This document shows positions 8,963 through 17,730 of a stretch of DNA of 64,000 nt, piece by piece. Both the position numbers and the translations under genes were made by a program. The notes below the pieces were generated by a model, which searched no databases, was not told the origin of the DNA, and saw only the letters and a list, made by a program, of their open reading frames with translations. Positions within the stretch are counted from its first letter, which is position 1; every line of letters begins with the position of its first letter. The stretch is from Rufibacter sediminis (GTDB lineage Bacteria; Bacteroidota; Bacteroidia; Cytophagales; Hymenobacteraceae): assembly GCF_014269285.1 (NCBI RefSeq), contig NZ_JACOAF010000037.1:1-64000 (forward strand). Reading direction: 5' to 3'.

Positions 8963-10513
8963 TTACAGGTTGTTTTCCTGACGGATGACGCTGTGCTTTT
9001 TACCATACGCGAAGTAGATGACGATACCAATGGCCATCCAGCCCAGCAGACGGTACCAGGTCTCGGCGGGTAAGCCGGCCATCATGCCCACGCACACTAA
9101 GATACCCAAAATAGGAACCAACGGCACCAACGGCGTTTTGAACGGACGCGGACGGTTTGGCTCTTTCACGCGCAGGTACCAAACTCCGGCGCACACAATC
9201 ACGAACGCCAACAGCGTACCAATGGACACCAAGTGACCCAGTTCGTCTACGGAGAAAGCTCCGGCCACCACGGCGCAGATAGTACCAGTTAAGATAGTAC
9301 TCACGTGCGGGGTTTTGAATTTAGGGTGCAGTTTACCAAAGATAGGAGGCAACAAACCGTCTTTAGACATGGTGTAGAAAATACGCGGCTGCGACATCAG
9401 CATCACCAACATGACGGAAGAAAGACCGGCAATTGCGCCAATCTTGATCAGGTCACGCAGGAAGGTGTAACCCGTTTTCTCAATACCCACGGCAATAGGC
9501 TCGGCTACGTTCAGCTGGCTGTAATGCACCATGGCGGTCAGAATACCAGACACCAGGATGTAAAGAATAGTACAGATCACCAAAGAACCCAGTATACCGA
9601 TGGGCATGTCGCGCTGCGGATTCTTGGCTTCCTGAGCCGTGGTGGAAACGGCGTCAAACCCGATGTAGGCGAAGAAGATTACTCCGGCTGCCCGGATAAT
9701 CCCGCTCCAACCGTATTCCCCAAAGCCGCCTTTGTTCTCGGGGATGAAAGGAGTCCAGTTCTCGGCAGCTTCTGCGCTGTGCCCGAACAGGTAGTTGGCA
9801 CCGGCTAAAATGAACAAAATCACCACGCCCACTTTGATGATTACGGCAATGTTGTTGAATTTGGCAGACTCACTCATCCCTATGACCAACAGGATGGTCA
9901 CCAGGGCAATGGCCACGGCGGCCACCAGGTTGAAGATACCGGTAGCGTGCGGCAAGGTAGCGATGTTCACCCCTTGCTCGGCTAAAGAAGCAGTTAATTG
10001 TTCGGTGATACGCACCCAAGAGCTGGTACCGGGCAACTGAATCATCTCCACACCCACGGCATTGCTCCACTCCGGCGGAATGTTGATCCCGAAGTCACGC
10101 AGGAAGGAAACCACGTACCCAGACCAACCCACGGCCACGGTAGCGGCCCCGAAGAGGTATTCCAGAATCAAGTCCCAGCCAATGATCCAGGCCACAAACT
10201 CGCCCAGGGTGGCGTAGCCGTACGTGTAGGCAGAACCGGCAATTGGAATCATGGAAGCGAACTCAGCGTAGCAAAGACCCGCGAACGCGCAGCCTAAACC
10301 AGCCAAAATAAAAGCCAACACAATGGCTGGCCCGGTGTACTGCGCGGCCGCACTCCCCGTCAACACGAAAATACCGGTACCAATGATGGCCCCTACCCCT
10401 AAAGCGACCAGGTTACCCGGCCCCAGGGTTCGTTTCAGGTTATGCGCCCCTTCACTAAAGGCGTCTGCGCTCAGCTTGTCAATTGACTTCCTCGCGAAAA
10501 GTTGGTTTGCCAT
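8963..10513 (-). CDS. APC-family amino-acid permease
   Basis: This 516-residue integral membrane protein has about 12 predicted helices. It begins with a soluble N-terminus (ARKSIDKLSADA) and then the family's first-helix signature GVGAIIGTGIFVLTG. Length and motifs match the cationic amino acid transporter branch of the APC superfamily (YfnA/CAT-like), which moves amino acids with cations across the inner membrane. The exact substrate cannot be fixed. The gene is monocistronic, with its own terminator and long spacers on both sides. Confidence 0.9.
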   Translation of the reverse strand: MANQLFARKSIDKLSADAFSEGAHNLKRTLGPGNLVALGVGAIIGTGIFVLTGSAAAQYTGPAIVLAFILAGLGCAFAGLCYAEFASMIPIAGSAYTYGYATLGEFVAWIIGWDLILEYLFGAATVAVGWSGYVVSFLRDFGINIPPEWSNAVGVEMIQLPGTSSWVRITEQLTASLAEQGVNIATLPHATGIFNLVAAVAIALVTILLVIGMSESAKFNNIAVIIKVGVVILFILAGANYLFGHSAEAAENWTPFIPENKGGFGEYGWSGIIRAAGVIFFAYIGFDAVSTTAQEAKNPQRDMPIGILGSLVICTILYILVSGILTAMVHYSQLNVAEPIAVGIEKTGYTFLRDLIKIGAIAGLSSVMLVMLMSQPRIFYTMSKDGLLPPIFGKLHPKFKTPHVSTILTGTICAVVAGAFSVDELGHLVSIGTLLAFVIVCAGVWYLRVKEPNRPRPFKTPLVPLVPILGILVCVGMMAGLPAETWYRLLGWMAIGIVIYFAYGKKHSVIRQENNL

Positions 10514-10615
10514 AGAATGCGTAAAAGTTAGGGAATAGTTTGTTTGTAGTTCGTTTGTAAAAGGCTTGAAGGGGCTAATATAAGTACTTTTCGCAAGAAG
10601 CCATGCGGCTACTGC

Positions 10616-10641
10616 GTTTTAGGCCTGTTTTTAGCAAAACA
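10616..10641. repeat. Family A half element
   Basis: GTTTTAGGCCTGTTTTTAGC followed by AAAACA is present, but the right arm beyond it is degenerate. A complete element follows about 25 nt on. Confidence 0.5.
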
Positions 10642-10663
10642 CTCCCCCAGAAAAGGATAGCGG

Positions 10664-10701
10664 CGTTTTAAGGCTGTTTTCCCGAAAACGGCCCCAAAAC
10701 C
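10664..10701. repeat. Family A stem-loop element
   Basis: GTTTTAAGGCTGTTTTC and GAAAACGGCCCCAAAAC face each other around a CC loop. It lies between the 5' side of the permease gene and the 3' end of the small OM protein gene. Confidence 0.75.
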
Positions 10702-10753
10702 GGCCAAGTCTACCGCTCTTTTATTTCTACAAATAATACAGTTGTAGTAGAGA

Positions 10754-11380
10754 TTACAACGTGCCGTACACGCCTCCCGAGAGCAGCCCATGCACGCCGA
10801 ACCCAAGTTCCAGATAGCCTCCCACCCGCTTCCCGGCTCGCAGGCCAATCAGGTTCAGGTGCCCGAAGTACCCGGCTTTGGTCCGATGCTGGGTGCTGTT
10901 CTCGGCAAAGTACCGATCTTCCGCTTTCGTGACGAACAGCCCCAGGGAAAGCCCTGAATACAGCTGCGCGATGTGGGACTTCACCCAGGTGTGTTCCACA
11001 GAGGGCATGAAGGTATAGAACTCCAATCGTTCTTCTCCAGACTTGGTTTTCTCCACCACTCCCTTTTCCACAGTGTGGTCAAAGGAACTGGACCGGAGGT
11101 ACGTATAGGATGAGATGATGCCCACCTTCCAGGTTGGGTGTACTTCCCGCAGATAGCCTACCTGCAGAGGTCCCGTCACTCGCTCCACGCGATGACTCAC
11201 CGGAAAGAACAAAGTGAAACTATTGCCCAGCCTGACTCCTAACTCCTGCAGAGACACCACCCCAGCCCCTACCTGCAGGTAGTTCTTCTTTTCTTCCGTT
11301 CCCTGGGCAAAGCCACAAGGAGCCAGGAGCACCAGCATGAAACAGACAAACAGCAGAGCGATGGTTCTGGAGAGCCGCAT
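10754..11380 (-). CDS. Small outer-membrane beta-barrel-like protein, function unknown
   Basis: The start at 11380 is chosen because MRLSRTIALLFVCFML begins a clear signal peptide ending at CGFAQ; the reading frame stays open upstream without a signal sequence. The mature part (about 185 residues) has alternating amphipathic strands (YLQVGAGVVSLQELGVRLG, WKVGIISSYTYLRSS, YLELGFGVHGLLSGG), suggesting an 8-stranded barrel in the outer membrane. No specific family is recognised. It is divergent from sbcD, with about 146 nt between start codons. Confidence 0.65.
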   Translation of the reverse strand: MRLSRTIALLFVCFMLVLLAPCGFAQGTEEKKNYLQVGAGVVSLQELGVRLGNSFTLFFPVSHRVERVTGPLQVGYLREVHPTWKVGIISSYTYLRSSSFDHTVEKGVVEKTKSGEERLEFYTFMPSVEHTWVKSHIAQLYSGLSLGLFVTKAEDRYFAENSTQHRTKAGYFGHLNLIGLRAGKRVGGYLELGFGVHGLLSGGVYGTL

Positions 11381-11526
11381 GACGAGGGGTTGTTTTGGAC
11401 ATAAGCTACGTAAAATCCCTGAGAAACAAGCAGTAAGAAATTGATCTCCAGGGCAGCTCCGGGAAGCCGTTCCCATTTCGTATCTTCGTCTGGTAGAATG
11501 ATCCAGAGCAGACCTGAACCGGCAAG

Positions 11527-12789
11527 ATGAGAGTATTACATACAGCAGACTGGCACCTGGGGCAGCGCCTGGCCAACCAGGAGCGCACCGAGGAACACCG
11601 CGCTTTCCTTTCTTGGCTCTGCCAGACCATCTGTGACCAGAAAATAGACCTGCTGCTCATTGCCGGCGATGTCTTTGACACGGGTTTCCCCTCCAACACG
11701 GCGCTCAAACTTTACTATGATTTCCTGCGTGAGGTGAAAGGCAGCTGCTGCCGCGATCTGGTCATCATCGGCGGAAACCACGATTCTGTCTCTACCCTCA
11801 ATGCCCCGGCCGAATTGCTGCGCCATTTCAATGTGCACGTGGTGGGCGGCGCTCCTGCCAACGCCCAGGACCAGGTGATTGTGCTCACCGATTCGGAAAA
11901 CACCCCCATAGCCGTGGTCTGTGCCGTGCCGTTCCTCCGCGACAAAGACGTGCGCCTCTCGGTACCCGGTGAAACCGGCGAAGAACGCGAGGCGCGGCTC
12001 AAGCAGGGCATCTGCGATCATTACCGCCAACTGGTGCCCTTGATTCAGGAGTTCAAGCAGCAGGGAATACCGGTGCTGGCCACCGGCCACTTGTTTGCCG
12101 CGGGCGGCAGCGCTTCAGACAGCGAAAAAGAAATTCACGTAGGCAACTTGGGCCAGATCTGCGGCGACCAGTTCCCAGAGGATTTTGACTATGTGGCGTT
12201 GGGTCACCTACACCGCCCCCAGGTGGTGCACAAAATGGAGCACATCCGCTACAGCGGCTCCCCTATTCCGTTGAGCTTTTCTGAGATAGCGGACCGCAAG
12301 CAGATCGTTATCCTGGATTTTGAGGACGGCAAACTCCAGAACATCCAGGAGGTAGAGATTCCGTGCTGGCGCAAGCTGGTTCGGTTCAAGGGCACCATTG
12401 AAGAAGTCTTCCCCAAGATCATCGCCTTTGACAACGCAGATCGCCCTTACCCCGCCTGGGCCGAGGTGCAGCTTCAGTACGAGCACAACCTGCAGGACCA
12501 CACCAACCGCCTGCACGAGGCCTTTGCGCTTCAGCCGCAGGTGCAGTTACTCATCCACCGTCCGCTGCGCACCATTGATACCCAAACCCTGGACCAGCAA
12601 GTGCAACCCGACCAAAACCTGACCGACCTGAAACCCAAAGAGGTTTTCCTGAAGAAGTGCGAGGAGGCGCTGGAGGCAGACAGCTACCAAAGCCTGGTTT
12701 CCACCTTTGATGAACTACTGGAACTGATGCCGCAACTACAGGAAGATGCCCTGGAGATCTCCTCGGCCGAAGTGAAACTAACGGAGTAA
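11527..12789 (+). CDS. sbcD: SbcD-type exonuclease subunit (Mre11-like)
   Basis: This 420-residue metallophosphoesterase carries all the usual motifs in order: TADWHLG near the start, AGDVFDTG, IIGGNHDS, ATGHLF and ALGHLHRPQ. In the SbcCD complex this subunit carries the Mn-dependent nuclease that cleaves hairpin and blocked DNA ends, while SbcC supplies ATP-driven tethering. SbcC is normally encoded directly downstream, but here the gene is followed by an 840-nt non-coding spacer and a catalase gene. The partner must be encoded elsewhere or be absent. This is of interest in a genome full of long inverted repeats, which are SbcCD substrates. Confidence 0.93.
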   Translation: MRVLHTADWHLGQRLANQERTEEHRAFLSWLCQTICDQKIDLLLIAGDVFDTGFPSNTALKLYYDFLREVKGSCCRDLVIIGGNHDSVSTLNAPAELLRHFNVHVVGGAPANAQDQVIVLTDSENTPIAVVCAVPFLRDKDVRLSVPGETGEEREARLKQGICDHYRQLVPLIQEFKQQGIPVLATGHLFAAGGSASDSEKEIHVGNLGQICGDQFPEDFDYVALGHLHRPQVVHKMEHIRYSGSPIPLSFSEIADRKQIVILDFEDGKLQNIQEVEIPCWRKLVRFKGTIEEVFPKIIAFDNADRPYPAWAEVQLQYEHNLQDHTNRLHEAFALQPQVQLLIHRPLRTIDTQTLDQQVQPDQNLTDLKPKEVFLKKCEEALEADSYQSLVSTFDELLELMPQLQEDALEISSAEVKLTE

Positions 12790-12828
12790 CCACACCGCTG
12801 ATTTCCGGGACAGCTCTACGGCTTGTCC

Positions 12829-12866
12829 TGTTTTAAGGCCGATTTCGTCAAAAGGGCCTCAAAACA
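12829..12866. repeat. Family A stem-loop element
   Basis: TGTTTTAAGGCC pairs with GGGCCTCAAAACA around GATTTCGTCAAAA. It begins 40 nt after the sbcD stop codon. Confidence 0.8.
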
Positions 12867-12883
12867 GCTTTTCTTTTTTTTCG

Positions 12884-12967
12884 CCCTTGGAGGTGTCCTC
12901 ATCAACAATCCAGATCACGGCACCTTTTATCACCACTCCCGCCCTTGTTGGTGTTCTCACCAACAAG
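12884..12967. repeat. Family B repeat, degenerate copy followed by an intact copy
   Basis: The intact hairpin CTTGTTGGTG-TTCT-CACCAACAAG is at 12944-12967. A diverged copy at 12884-12925 (CCCTTGGAGGTGTCCTC, then CCAGATCACGGCACC) aligns with the copy near 20046, including its downstream CCAGATACCGGAGCC. The intact copy is followed by AACACGCAGCAAGG near 13001. Confidence 0.7.
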
Positions 12968-13050
12968 TTACACAAGAACGCCTTTCCGCTTGCAGGTGAA
13001 AACACGCAGCAAGGGAGATGATCTTACTTTAGGTTTTTTAATCAGGATTA

Positions 13051-13090
13051 CTGTTTTAGGGCAGATTTCGTGAAATGAGCCGCGAAACAG
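13051..13090. repeat. Family A stem-loop element
   Basis: CTGTTTTAGGGC and GCCGCGAAACAG form the outer arms, with AGATTTCGTGAAAT inside. Confidence 0.7.
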
Positions 13091-13451
13091 CTTTTCCATA
13101 TTCCTGCCGGTCTGCTTTCTTCCAAACTATTTGGTGCCTAAAACTGATGAGGAGAAAGACGATTGGGGGATTTCGCCTCACCTATTTTGAAACATCCAGA
13201 CAGATTAGGTAAGTTGGAAAAGTAAACCAGATTACTGGAAAATGAATCTGCCTAGCCTTTGCTCATTCTTTTATTAAGCTTCTTTCATAGCTAATCCGCA
13301 GTGTAGCGCGTTTTCCGCCAGCTCCGGGTGTACACGCCAATGACTGGTCCTTACCTGTACGCTACTTCTTCAGCAGATTTCTTTTTGAAGTAAAAGAAGG
13401 GCTCGGCACCTCTACGCCTGATTATAGCTTCCGTCTATAAAGGAATAGCAA

Positions 13452-13466
13452 TTATCAATTTGATAA
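13452..13466. promoter_or_regulatory. 7-1-7 inverted repeat upstream of the catalase gene (possible PerR/Fur-type operator)
   Basis: TTATCAA-T-TTGATAA is a perfect 7-1-7 palindrome, 162 nt before the catalase start codon. The spacing and AT content resemble PerR/Fur operators, but the match to the known PerR box (TTATAATnATTATAA) is partial. Regulation by peroxide is inference. Confidence 0.35.
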
Positions 13467-13628
13467 ATATTCACAAACCCAGCACCTTTAGGCCATCAAA
13501 TCAGCAAAGAAGTCGCCGGAAGGCGAATATTTCTTTAACTTGAGAGAAGCAAAAGGAACTTTCAGGGGACATAACTTCCACTGCAAGGGCACGTTAATAG
13601 AAGTATCATCCTAATCACCAGTTATCCT

Positions 13629-15236
13629 ATGGAAAAAGATCAGAATAAATCAAACGGTCAGGCCGGAAGCAATGGTCAGGAAAAACAGAACCTCACCACG
13701 CGGCAAGGTCATCCGGTAACCGACAACCAGAACATCAGAACGGTTGGCAATCGGGGTCCGGCTACGCTGGAGAACTACCACTTCATTGAGAAGATCAGCC
13801 ACTTTGACCGGGAGCGGATTCCGGAACGTGTGGTGCACGCCCGGGGTGCCGGCGCCCACGGCGTATTTGAGGCGTACGGAAAAGTAGGTGATGAGCCCAT
13901 CGCCAAATACACCCGTGCCAAACTGTTCCAGGAGAAAGGAAAGCAGACGCCGGTTTTCGTGCGTTTCTCTACCGTAGGCCACGGCGGACACTCGCCGGAG
14001 ACCTTGCGCGACCCGCGCGGTTTCGCCGTTAAATTCTATACCGAAGACGGTAACTGGGATTTAGTAGGAAACAACCTGAAGATCTTCTTCATCCGGGACG
14101 CCATGAAATTCCCGGACCTGATTCACTCGCAGAAGCCAGATCCGGTGACCAACATCCAGAGCGGCGAGCGTATTTTTGACTTCATCGCCAATACCCCGGA
14201 GTCCACGCACATGGCTACGTTCCTGTTTTCGCCCTGGGGCATTCCGGCCAACTACCGCCAGATGCAAGGTTCCGGCGTGAACACCTACAAATGGGTCAAC
14301 GCCGAGGGCGAAGCCGTGCTGGTGAAATACCATTGGGAGCCGCTGCAAGGCATCCGCAATTTAACGCAGGCCGAGGCGCAGGAAATCCAGGGCAAAAACT
14401 TCAACCACGCCACCCAGGATCTGTTTGAGGCCATCAAAGAAGGAAACTTCCCAGAGTGGGAGCTTTGCGTGCAGATCATGAGCGATGACGAGCACCCAGA
14501 ACTGGACTTCGATCCGTTGGACGACACCAAACTGTGGCCAGTGGAGCAGTTCCCTTTCCTGCCCGTAGGAAAGATGACCCTGAACCAGAACCCCGTGGAT
14601 TACTTCAACGAGGTAGAGCAGGCGGCTTTTGGTACCGGTGTTCTGGTAGACGGTCTGGAGTTCTCAGACGATAAAATGTTGCAGGGACGTACGTTCTCCT
14701 ACTCAGATACTCAGCGGTACCGCGTAGGCGCCAACTACCTGCAATTGCCTATCAACGCGCCTAAAAACCAGGTGGTCACGAACCAGAGAGGCGGCCAGAT
14801 GTCTTTCCACTCCGATTTCGGGAAAGGTCAGAACCCGCACATCAACTATGAGCCGTCTACGTTAGGAAACATCGTAGAAGCCCCTAAAGCCGGTAAAGAG
14901 TACACCCCACGGTATGAAGCCAACCTGGTTCGTCAGAAAATTGACCGCACCAATGACTTCAAACAGGCCGGTGACACTTACCGCAACTTCCAGGACTGGG
15001 AGAAAGATGACCTGATCACCAACCTGGTGAACACCCTGGCCACCGCCGATAAGCGGATTCAGGACAAGATGATCGAGCACTTTACCTTAGCCGATGAAGA
15101 TTACGGCCGGCGAGTGGCTGAAGGTCTGGCCCAAACCAGAAAGTCTCAGGAAGACAAAGGACCCATCGGGGCCATTTCTCCGCAGGAAGGCGTTGATCAA
15201 GCCAAAGAAGTTTCTCACCCGGCCAAGCCTTATTAA
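13629..15236 (+). CDS. katA: Monofunctional haem catalase
   Basis: This 535-residue protein breaks hydrogen peroxide into water and oxygen in the cytoplasm. Its N-terminus is hydrophilic ([12 protein letters not shown]). The distal catalytic His is in [12 protein letters not shown] (about residue 70), the catalytic Asn in [14 protein letters not shown] (about 149) and the proximal haem-ligand Tyr in [14 protein letters not shown] (about 357). Length is that of small-subunit catalases without the C-terminal flavodoxin-like domain. A 7-1-7 palindrome lies upstream and a strong terminator downstream, so it is probably monocistronic. The ankyrin-repeat protein that partners catalase in some bacteria is not adjacent, although one is encoded at 33.0 kb. 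Confidence 0.96.
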   Translation: MEKDQNKSNGQAGSNGQEKQNLTTRQGHPVTDNQNIRTVGNRGPATLENYHFIEKISHFDRERIPERVVHARGAGAHGVFEAYGKVGDEPIAKYTRAKLFQEKGKQTPVFVRFSTVGHGGHSPETLRDPRGFAVKFYTEDGNWDLVGNNLKIFFIRDAMKFPDLIHSQKPDPVTNIQSGERIFDFIANTPESTHMATFLFSPWGIPANYRQMQGSGVNTYKWVNAEGEAVLVKYHWEPLQGIRNLTQAEAQEIQGKNFNHATQDLFEAIKEGNFPEWELCVQIMSDDEHPELDFDPLDDTKLWPVEQFPFLPVGKMTLNQNPVDYFNEVEQAAFGTGVLVDGLEFSDDKMLQGRTFSYSDTQRYRVGANYLQLPINAPKNQVVTNQRGGQMSFHSDFGKGQNPHINYEPSTLGNIVEAPKAGKEYTPRYEANLVRQKIDRTNDFKQAGDTYRNFQDWEKDDLITNLVNTLATADKRIQDKMIEHFTLADEDYGRRVAEGLAQTRKSQEDKGPIGAISPQEGVDQAKEVSHPAKPY

Positions 15237-15268
15237 TCGTTTTTTTATTATTTTTTGAAACACAGGTC

Positions 15269-15301
15269 AAAAACGCCACCTCCCTGAGGTGGCGTTTTTT
15301 T
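15269..15301 (+). terminator. Terminator of the catalase gene
   Basis: AAAAACGCCACCT and GAGGTGGCGTTTTT form a GC-rich stem with a CCCT-type loop, ending in a T-run, 32 nt after the stop codon. Confidence 0.9.
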
Positions 15302-15445
15302 GTTCTATTCTTCCCTGTTTTGCAGGAAGCGGCCTGAGATTTCTATCTTTCTCCTTTTTGCTCATCTTCCATCTTTCCGGGGGAGCTGCTTCTTTTGTAC
15401 CTTGAGGCAAGAAACCAAACGGAAGCCCCTTCCGGTACTTACGTC

Positions 15446-16381
15446 ATGCAAAAAGAAGACTTGTTGGCCACCCAGGCCAGAATCACACCGTACATCCACC
15501 GTACTCCCATCCTTACCTCGCGCCTGCTCAACGCGATAGCCGGGGCAGAACTATTCTTCAAATGTGAGAATTTCCAGCGGATGGGGGCTTTCAAGATGCG
15601 GGGCGCCATGAACGCCGTGTTGGCGCTCTCAGAGGAGCAGAAAACCCGGGGCGTGGTCACGCATTCGTCGGGGAATTTTGCGCAGGCGCTGACTTTGGCT
15701 GCCCAGAACATCGGGGTGAAAGCGTATATCGTGATGCCTGAGAATGCGCCGCAGGTGAAGAAAGACGCGGTGAGAGGCTACGGCGGACAGATCATTGAAA
15801 GTGCCTCCAACCCCATCGCCCGCGAGGAAGCAGCGGCTCGGGTAGAGCAAGAAACCGGCGCTTACTTCATCCACCCGTCCAATGACCTGGACGTGATCTT
15901 AGGCCAGGGCACCGCCGCCATGGAACTGCTGGAAGACCACCCGGATCTGGCGTACATCTTCTCCCCGGTGGGCGGCGGCGGGCTGATTGGCGGCACCGCG
16001 CTGGCGGCTCATTTCTTCGGGCAGAACTGCAAAGTAATTGGGGGCGAGCCTTTTGCCGCGGATGACGCGTACCGTTCACTGCAGAGCGGCCAGATTGAGT
16101 CCAATGACAATACCAACACCCTCGCCGATGGCCTGAGAACCCAGCTGGGCGACATCAACTTCCCCATCATCCGGCAGTACGTAGACCAGATCATCCGGGT
16201 AGAAGAAACCGAGATCACCGCTGCCATGAAACTCATCTGGGAACGCCTGAAGATCATTGTGGAACCTTCCAGCGCCGTGGCCCTGGCCGCTCTGCTGCGC
16301 GAGAAAGAAATGTATAGCGGGCAGAAAATTGGGGTAATCTTATCGGGTGGAAATGTGGACCTGGGCAATTTGCCGTTTTAA
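15446..16381 (+). CDS. PLP-dependent serine/threonine dehydratase (fold type II)
   Basis: The start at 15446 (MQKEDLLATQARITPYIHRT) gives 311 residues, the normal catalytic-domain length. The Schiff-base lysine is in RMGAFKMRGAMNA, the substrate loop is SSGNFAQALT, and the phosphate-binding glycine loop is SPVGGGGLIGG. The enzyme probably deaminates L-threonine or L-serine to 2-oxobutyrate or pyruvate, or acts as a serine racemase. There is no regulatory ACT domain, which favours a catabolic threonine ammonia-lyase or racemase-like enzyme over biosynthetic IlvA. The stop codon TAA at 16379-16381 lies inside the left arm of a family A stem-loop. Confidence 0.9.
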   Translation: MQKEDLLATQARITPYIHRTPILTSRLLNAIAGAELFFKCENFQRMGAFKMRGAMNAVLALSEEQKTRGVVTHSSGNFAQALTLAAQNIGVKAYIVMPENAPQVKKDAVRGYGGQIIESASNPIAREEAAARVEQETGAYFIHPSNDLDVILGQGTAAMELLEDHPDLAYIFSPVGGGGLIGGTALAAHFFGQNCKVIGGEPFAADDAYRSLQSGQIESNDNTNTLADGLRTQLGDINFPIIRQYVDQIIRVEETEITAAMKLIWERLKIIVEPSSAVALAALLREKEMYSGQKIGVILSGGNVDLGNLPF

Positions 16382-16412
16382 GCCTCTTTTACGGAAAACA
16401 GGCGTAAAACCG
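16374..16412. repeat. Family A element overlapping a stop codon
   Basis: CGTTTTAAGCCTCTTTTAC and GGAAAACAGGCGTAAAACCG form the arms. The TAA of the dehydratase gene is part of the TTTTAAG of the left arm. Confidence 0.8.
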
Positions 16413-16577
16413 GATTGCTCACGGAGTTTCCCGGCAGCTGGTATCCCCGAGAACAGCAGTTGACCACCAGGCCTTTACCGCCGCCGGTAGAAGAACCGAG
16501 AAATGCAACATATCCTAAGGAGCGTCTTCCCGTATCTTTGAGGTAAGACTCCTTCACTTACAACTAAATTTACGAAT

Positions 16578-17636
16578 ATGATAGAAACCAAAGGGTATGC
16601 CGCTTTCGACCCCAACTCACCGTTGGCTCCTTACAACTTTGAGCGCCGCGAGGTAGGTCCGCACGATGTGTTGATTGAAATCCTGTTCTGTGGCGTTTGC
16701 CACTCTGACCTGCACACCGCCAAAGGCGAATGGGGCGGCGCCATGTACCCGGTGGTACCTGGCCACGAGATTGTGGGCCGCATTGTGAAAGTGGGCGACC
16801 ATGTGTCTAAATTCGCCGTGGGCGAAATGGCGGGCGTGGGCTGTATGGTAGACTCCTGCCAGTCGTGCCCCAGCTGCCAGGACGGCGTAGAGCAATACTG
16901 CGAGCAAGGTTTCACCGGCACCTACAACAGCCCTGAGCCCGGATTAGACACGCCTACGTACGGCGGCTACTCCAACCACATTGTGGTAAAAGAGAACTTC
17001 GTCCTGAAAATCAGGGAAGATCAGGATTTAGCCCGAGTGGCCCCGCTGCTGTGCGCCGGTATTACCACGTATTCTCCCCTGCGGCACTGGGGCGTGGGCG
17101 AAGGCCACAAAGTTGCCGTAGTGGGTTTAGGCGGACTGGGCCACATGGCGGTGAAACTGGCGGCCTCCATGGGTGCCGAAGTCACCGTTCTGAGCACTTC
17201 TCCCAACAAAGAAGCTGATGCCCAGGCGTTGGGTGCCCATAAATTTGTGGTGACCAAAGACCCCGAAGCCCTCAAACAGGTAAGCGGCTACTTTGACTTC
17301 ATCATCAACACCGTTTCCGCGAAGGTGAGCCTGGACATGTACGCCAGTCTGTTGCGCCGCGATGGAACGATGATCTTGCTGGGCGTTCCGCCGGAAGCCC
17401 CCGAGTTGCACGCCGGAACCCTCATCTTCGGGCGCCGCAGCATTGCCGGTTCCTTGATTGGCGGCATCGCGGAAACGCAGGAGATGCTGGATTACTGCGC
17501 CGAGCACAACATCCTCTCCGATATTGAGGTCATCAACATCAACCAGATCAACACCGCCTATGACCGCATGCTGGCCGGCGATGTGAAATACCGTTTCGTG
17601 ATAGACATGGCCAGCCTGGAAAACACCAACGTGTAA
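16578..17636 (+). CDS. Zinc-dependent NAD(P) alcohol dehydrogenase (YahK/CAD-like)
   Basis: This 352-residue medium-chain dehydrogenase has catalytic zinc ligands in CGVCHSDLH and PVVPGHEIVG, structural zinc cysteines in DSCQSCPSCQDGVEQYC and a dinucleotide-binding motif VGLGGLGHMAVK. It matches the cinnamyl-alcohol-dehydrogenase/YahK subfamily, cytosolic NADPH-preferring aldehyde reductases of broad specificity. The gene stands alone, with a strong terminator after it. Confidence 0.93.
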   Translation: MIETKGYAAFDPNSPLAPYNFERREVGPHDVLIEILFCGVCHSDLHTAKGEWGGAMYPVVPGHEIVGRIVKVGDHVSKFAVGEMAGVGCMVDSCQSCPSCQDGVEQYCEQGFTGTYNSPEPGLDTPTYGGYSNHIVVKENFVLKIREDQDLARVAPLLCAGITTYSPLRHWGVGEGHKVAVVGLGGLGHMAVKLAASMGAEVTVLSTSPNKEADAQALGAHKFVVTKDPEALKQVSGYFDFIINTVSAKVSLDMYASLLRRDGTMILLGVPPEAPELHAGTLIFGRRSIAGSLIGGIAETQEMLDYCAEHNILSDIEVININQINTAYDRMLAGDVKYRFVIDMASLENTNV

Positions 17637-17654
17637 CCTGCCTTTCTTTTATAA

Positions 17655-17691
17655 ACGGAAGAGCCGCCTTCATTGAGGGCGGCTCTTCCGT
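17655..17691 (+). terminator. Terminator between convergent dehydrogenase and propeller genes
   Basis: ACGGAAGAGCCGCC pairs with GGCGGCTCTTCCGT across a loop of about 9 nt. The following GTTTT belongs to the adjoining family A element, which thus supplies the T-run. Confidence 0.88.
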
Positions 17692-17725
17692 TTTAAGGGT
17701 GTTTTCCCAAAATCGGGCTCAAAAC
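17690..17725. repeat. Family A stem-loop element
   Basis: GTTTTAAGGGTGTTTTC and AAAATCGGGCTCAAAAC lie between two convergent genes. The element begins on the last base of the preceding terminator stem and ends 5 nt before the next gene's stop codon. Confidence 0.8.
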
Positions 17726-17730
17726 AAGAA

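Larger units (their letters stand above)
12968..13628. other. Long spacer between sbcD and the catalase gene
   Basis: No coding sequence is supported. It holds one family A element, a PerR-like inverted repeat and presumably the catalase promoter. There is no trace of an sbcC remnant that I can recognise. Confidence 0.5.
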
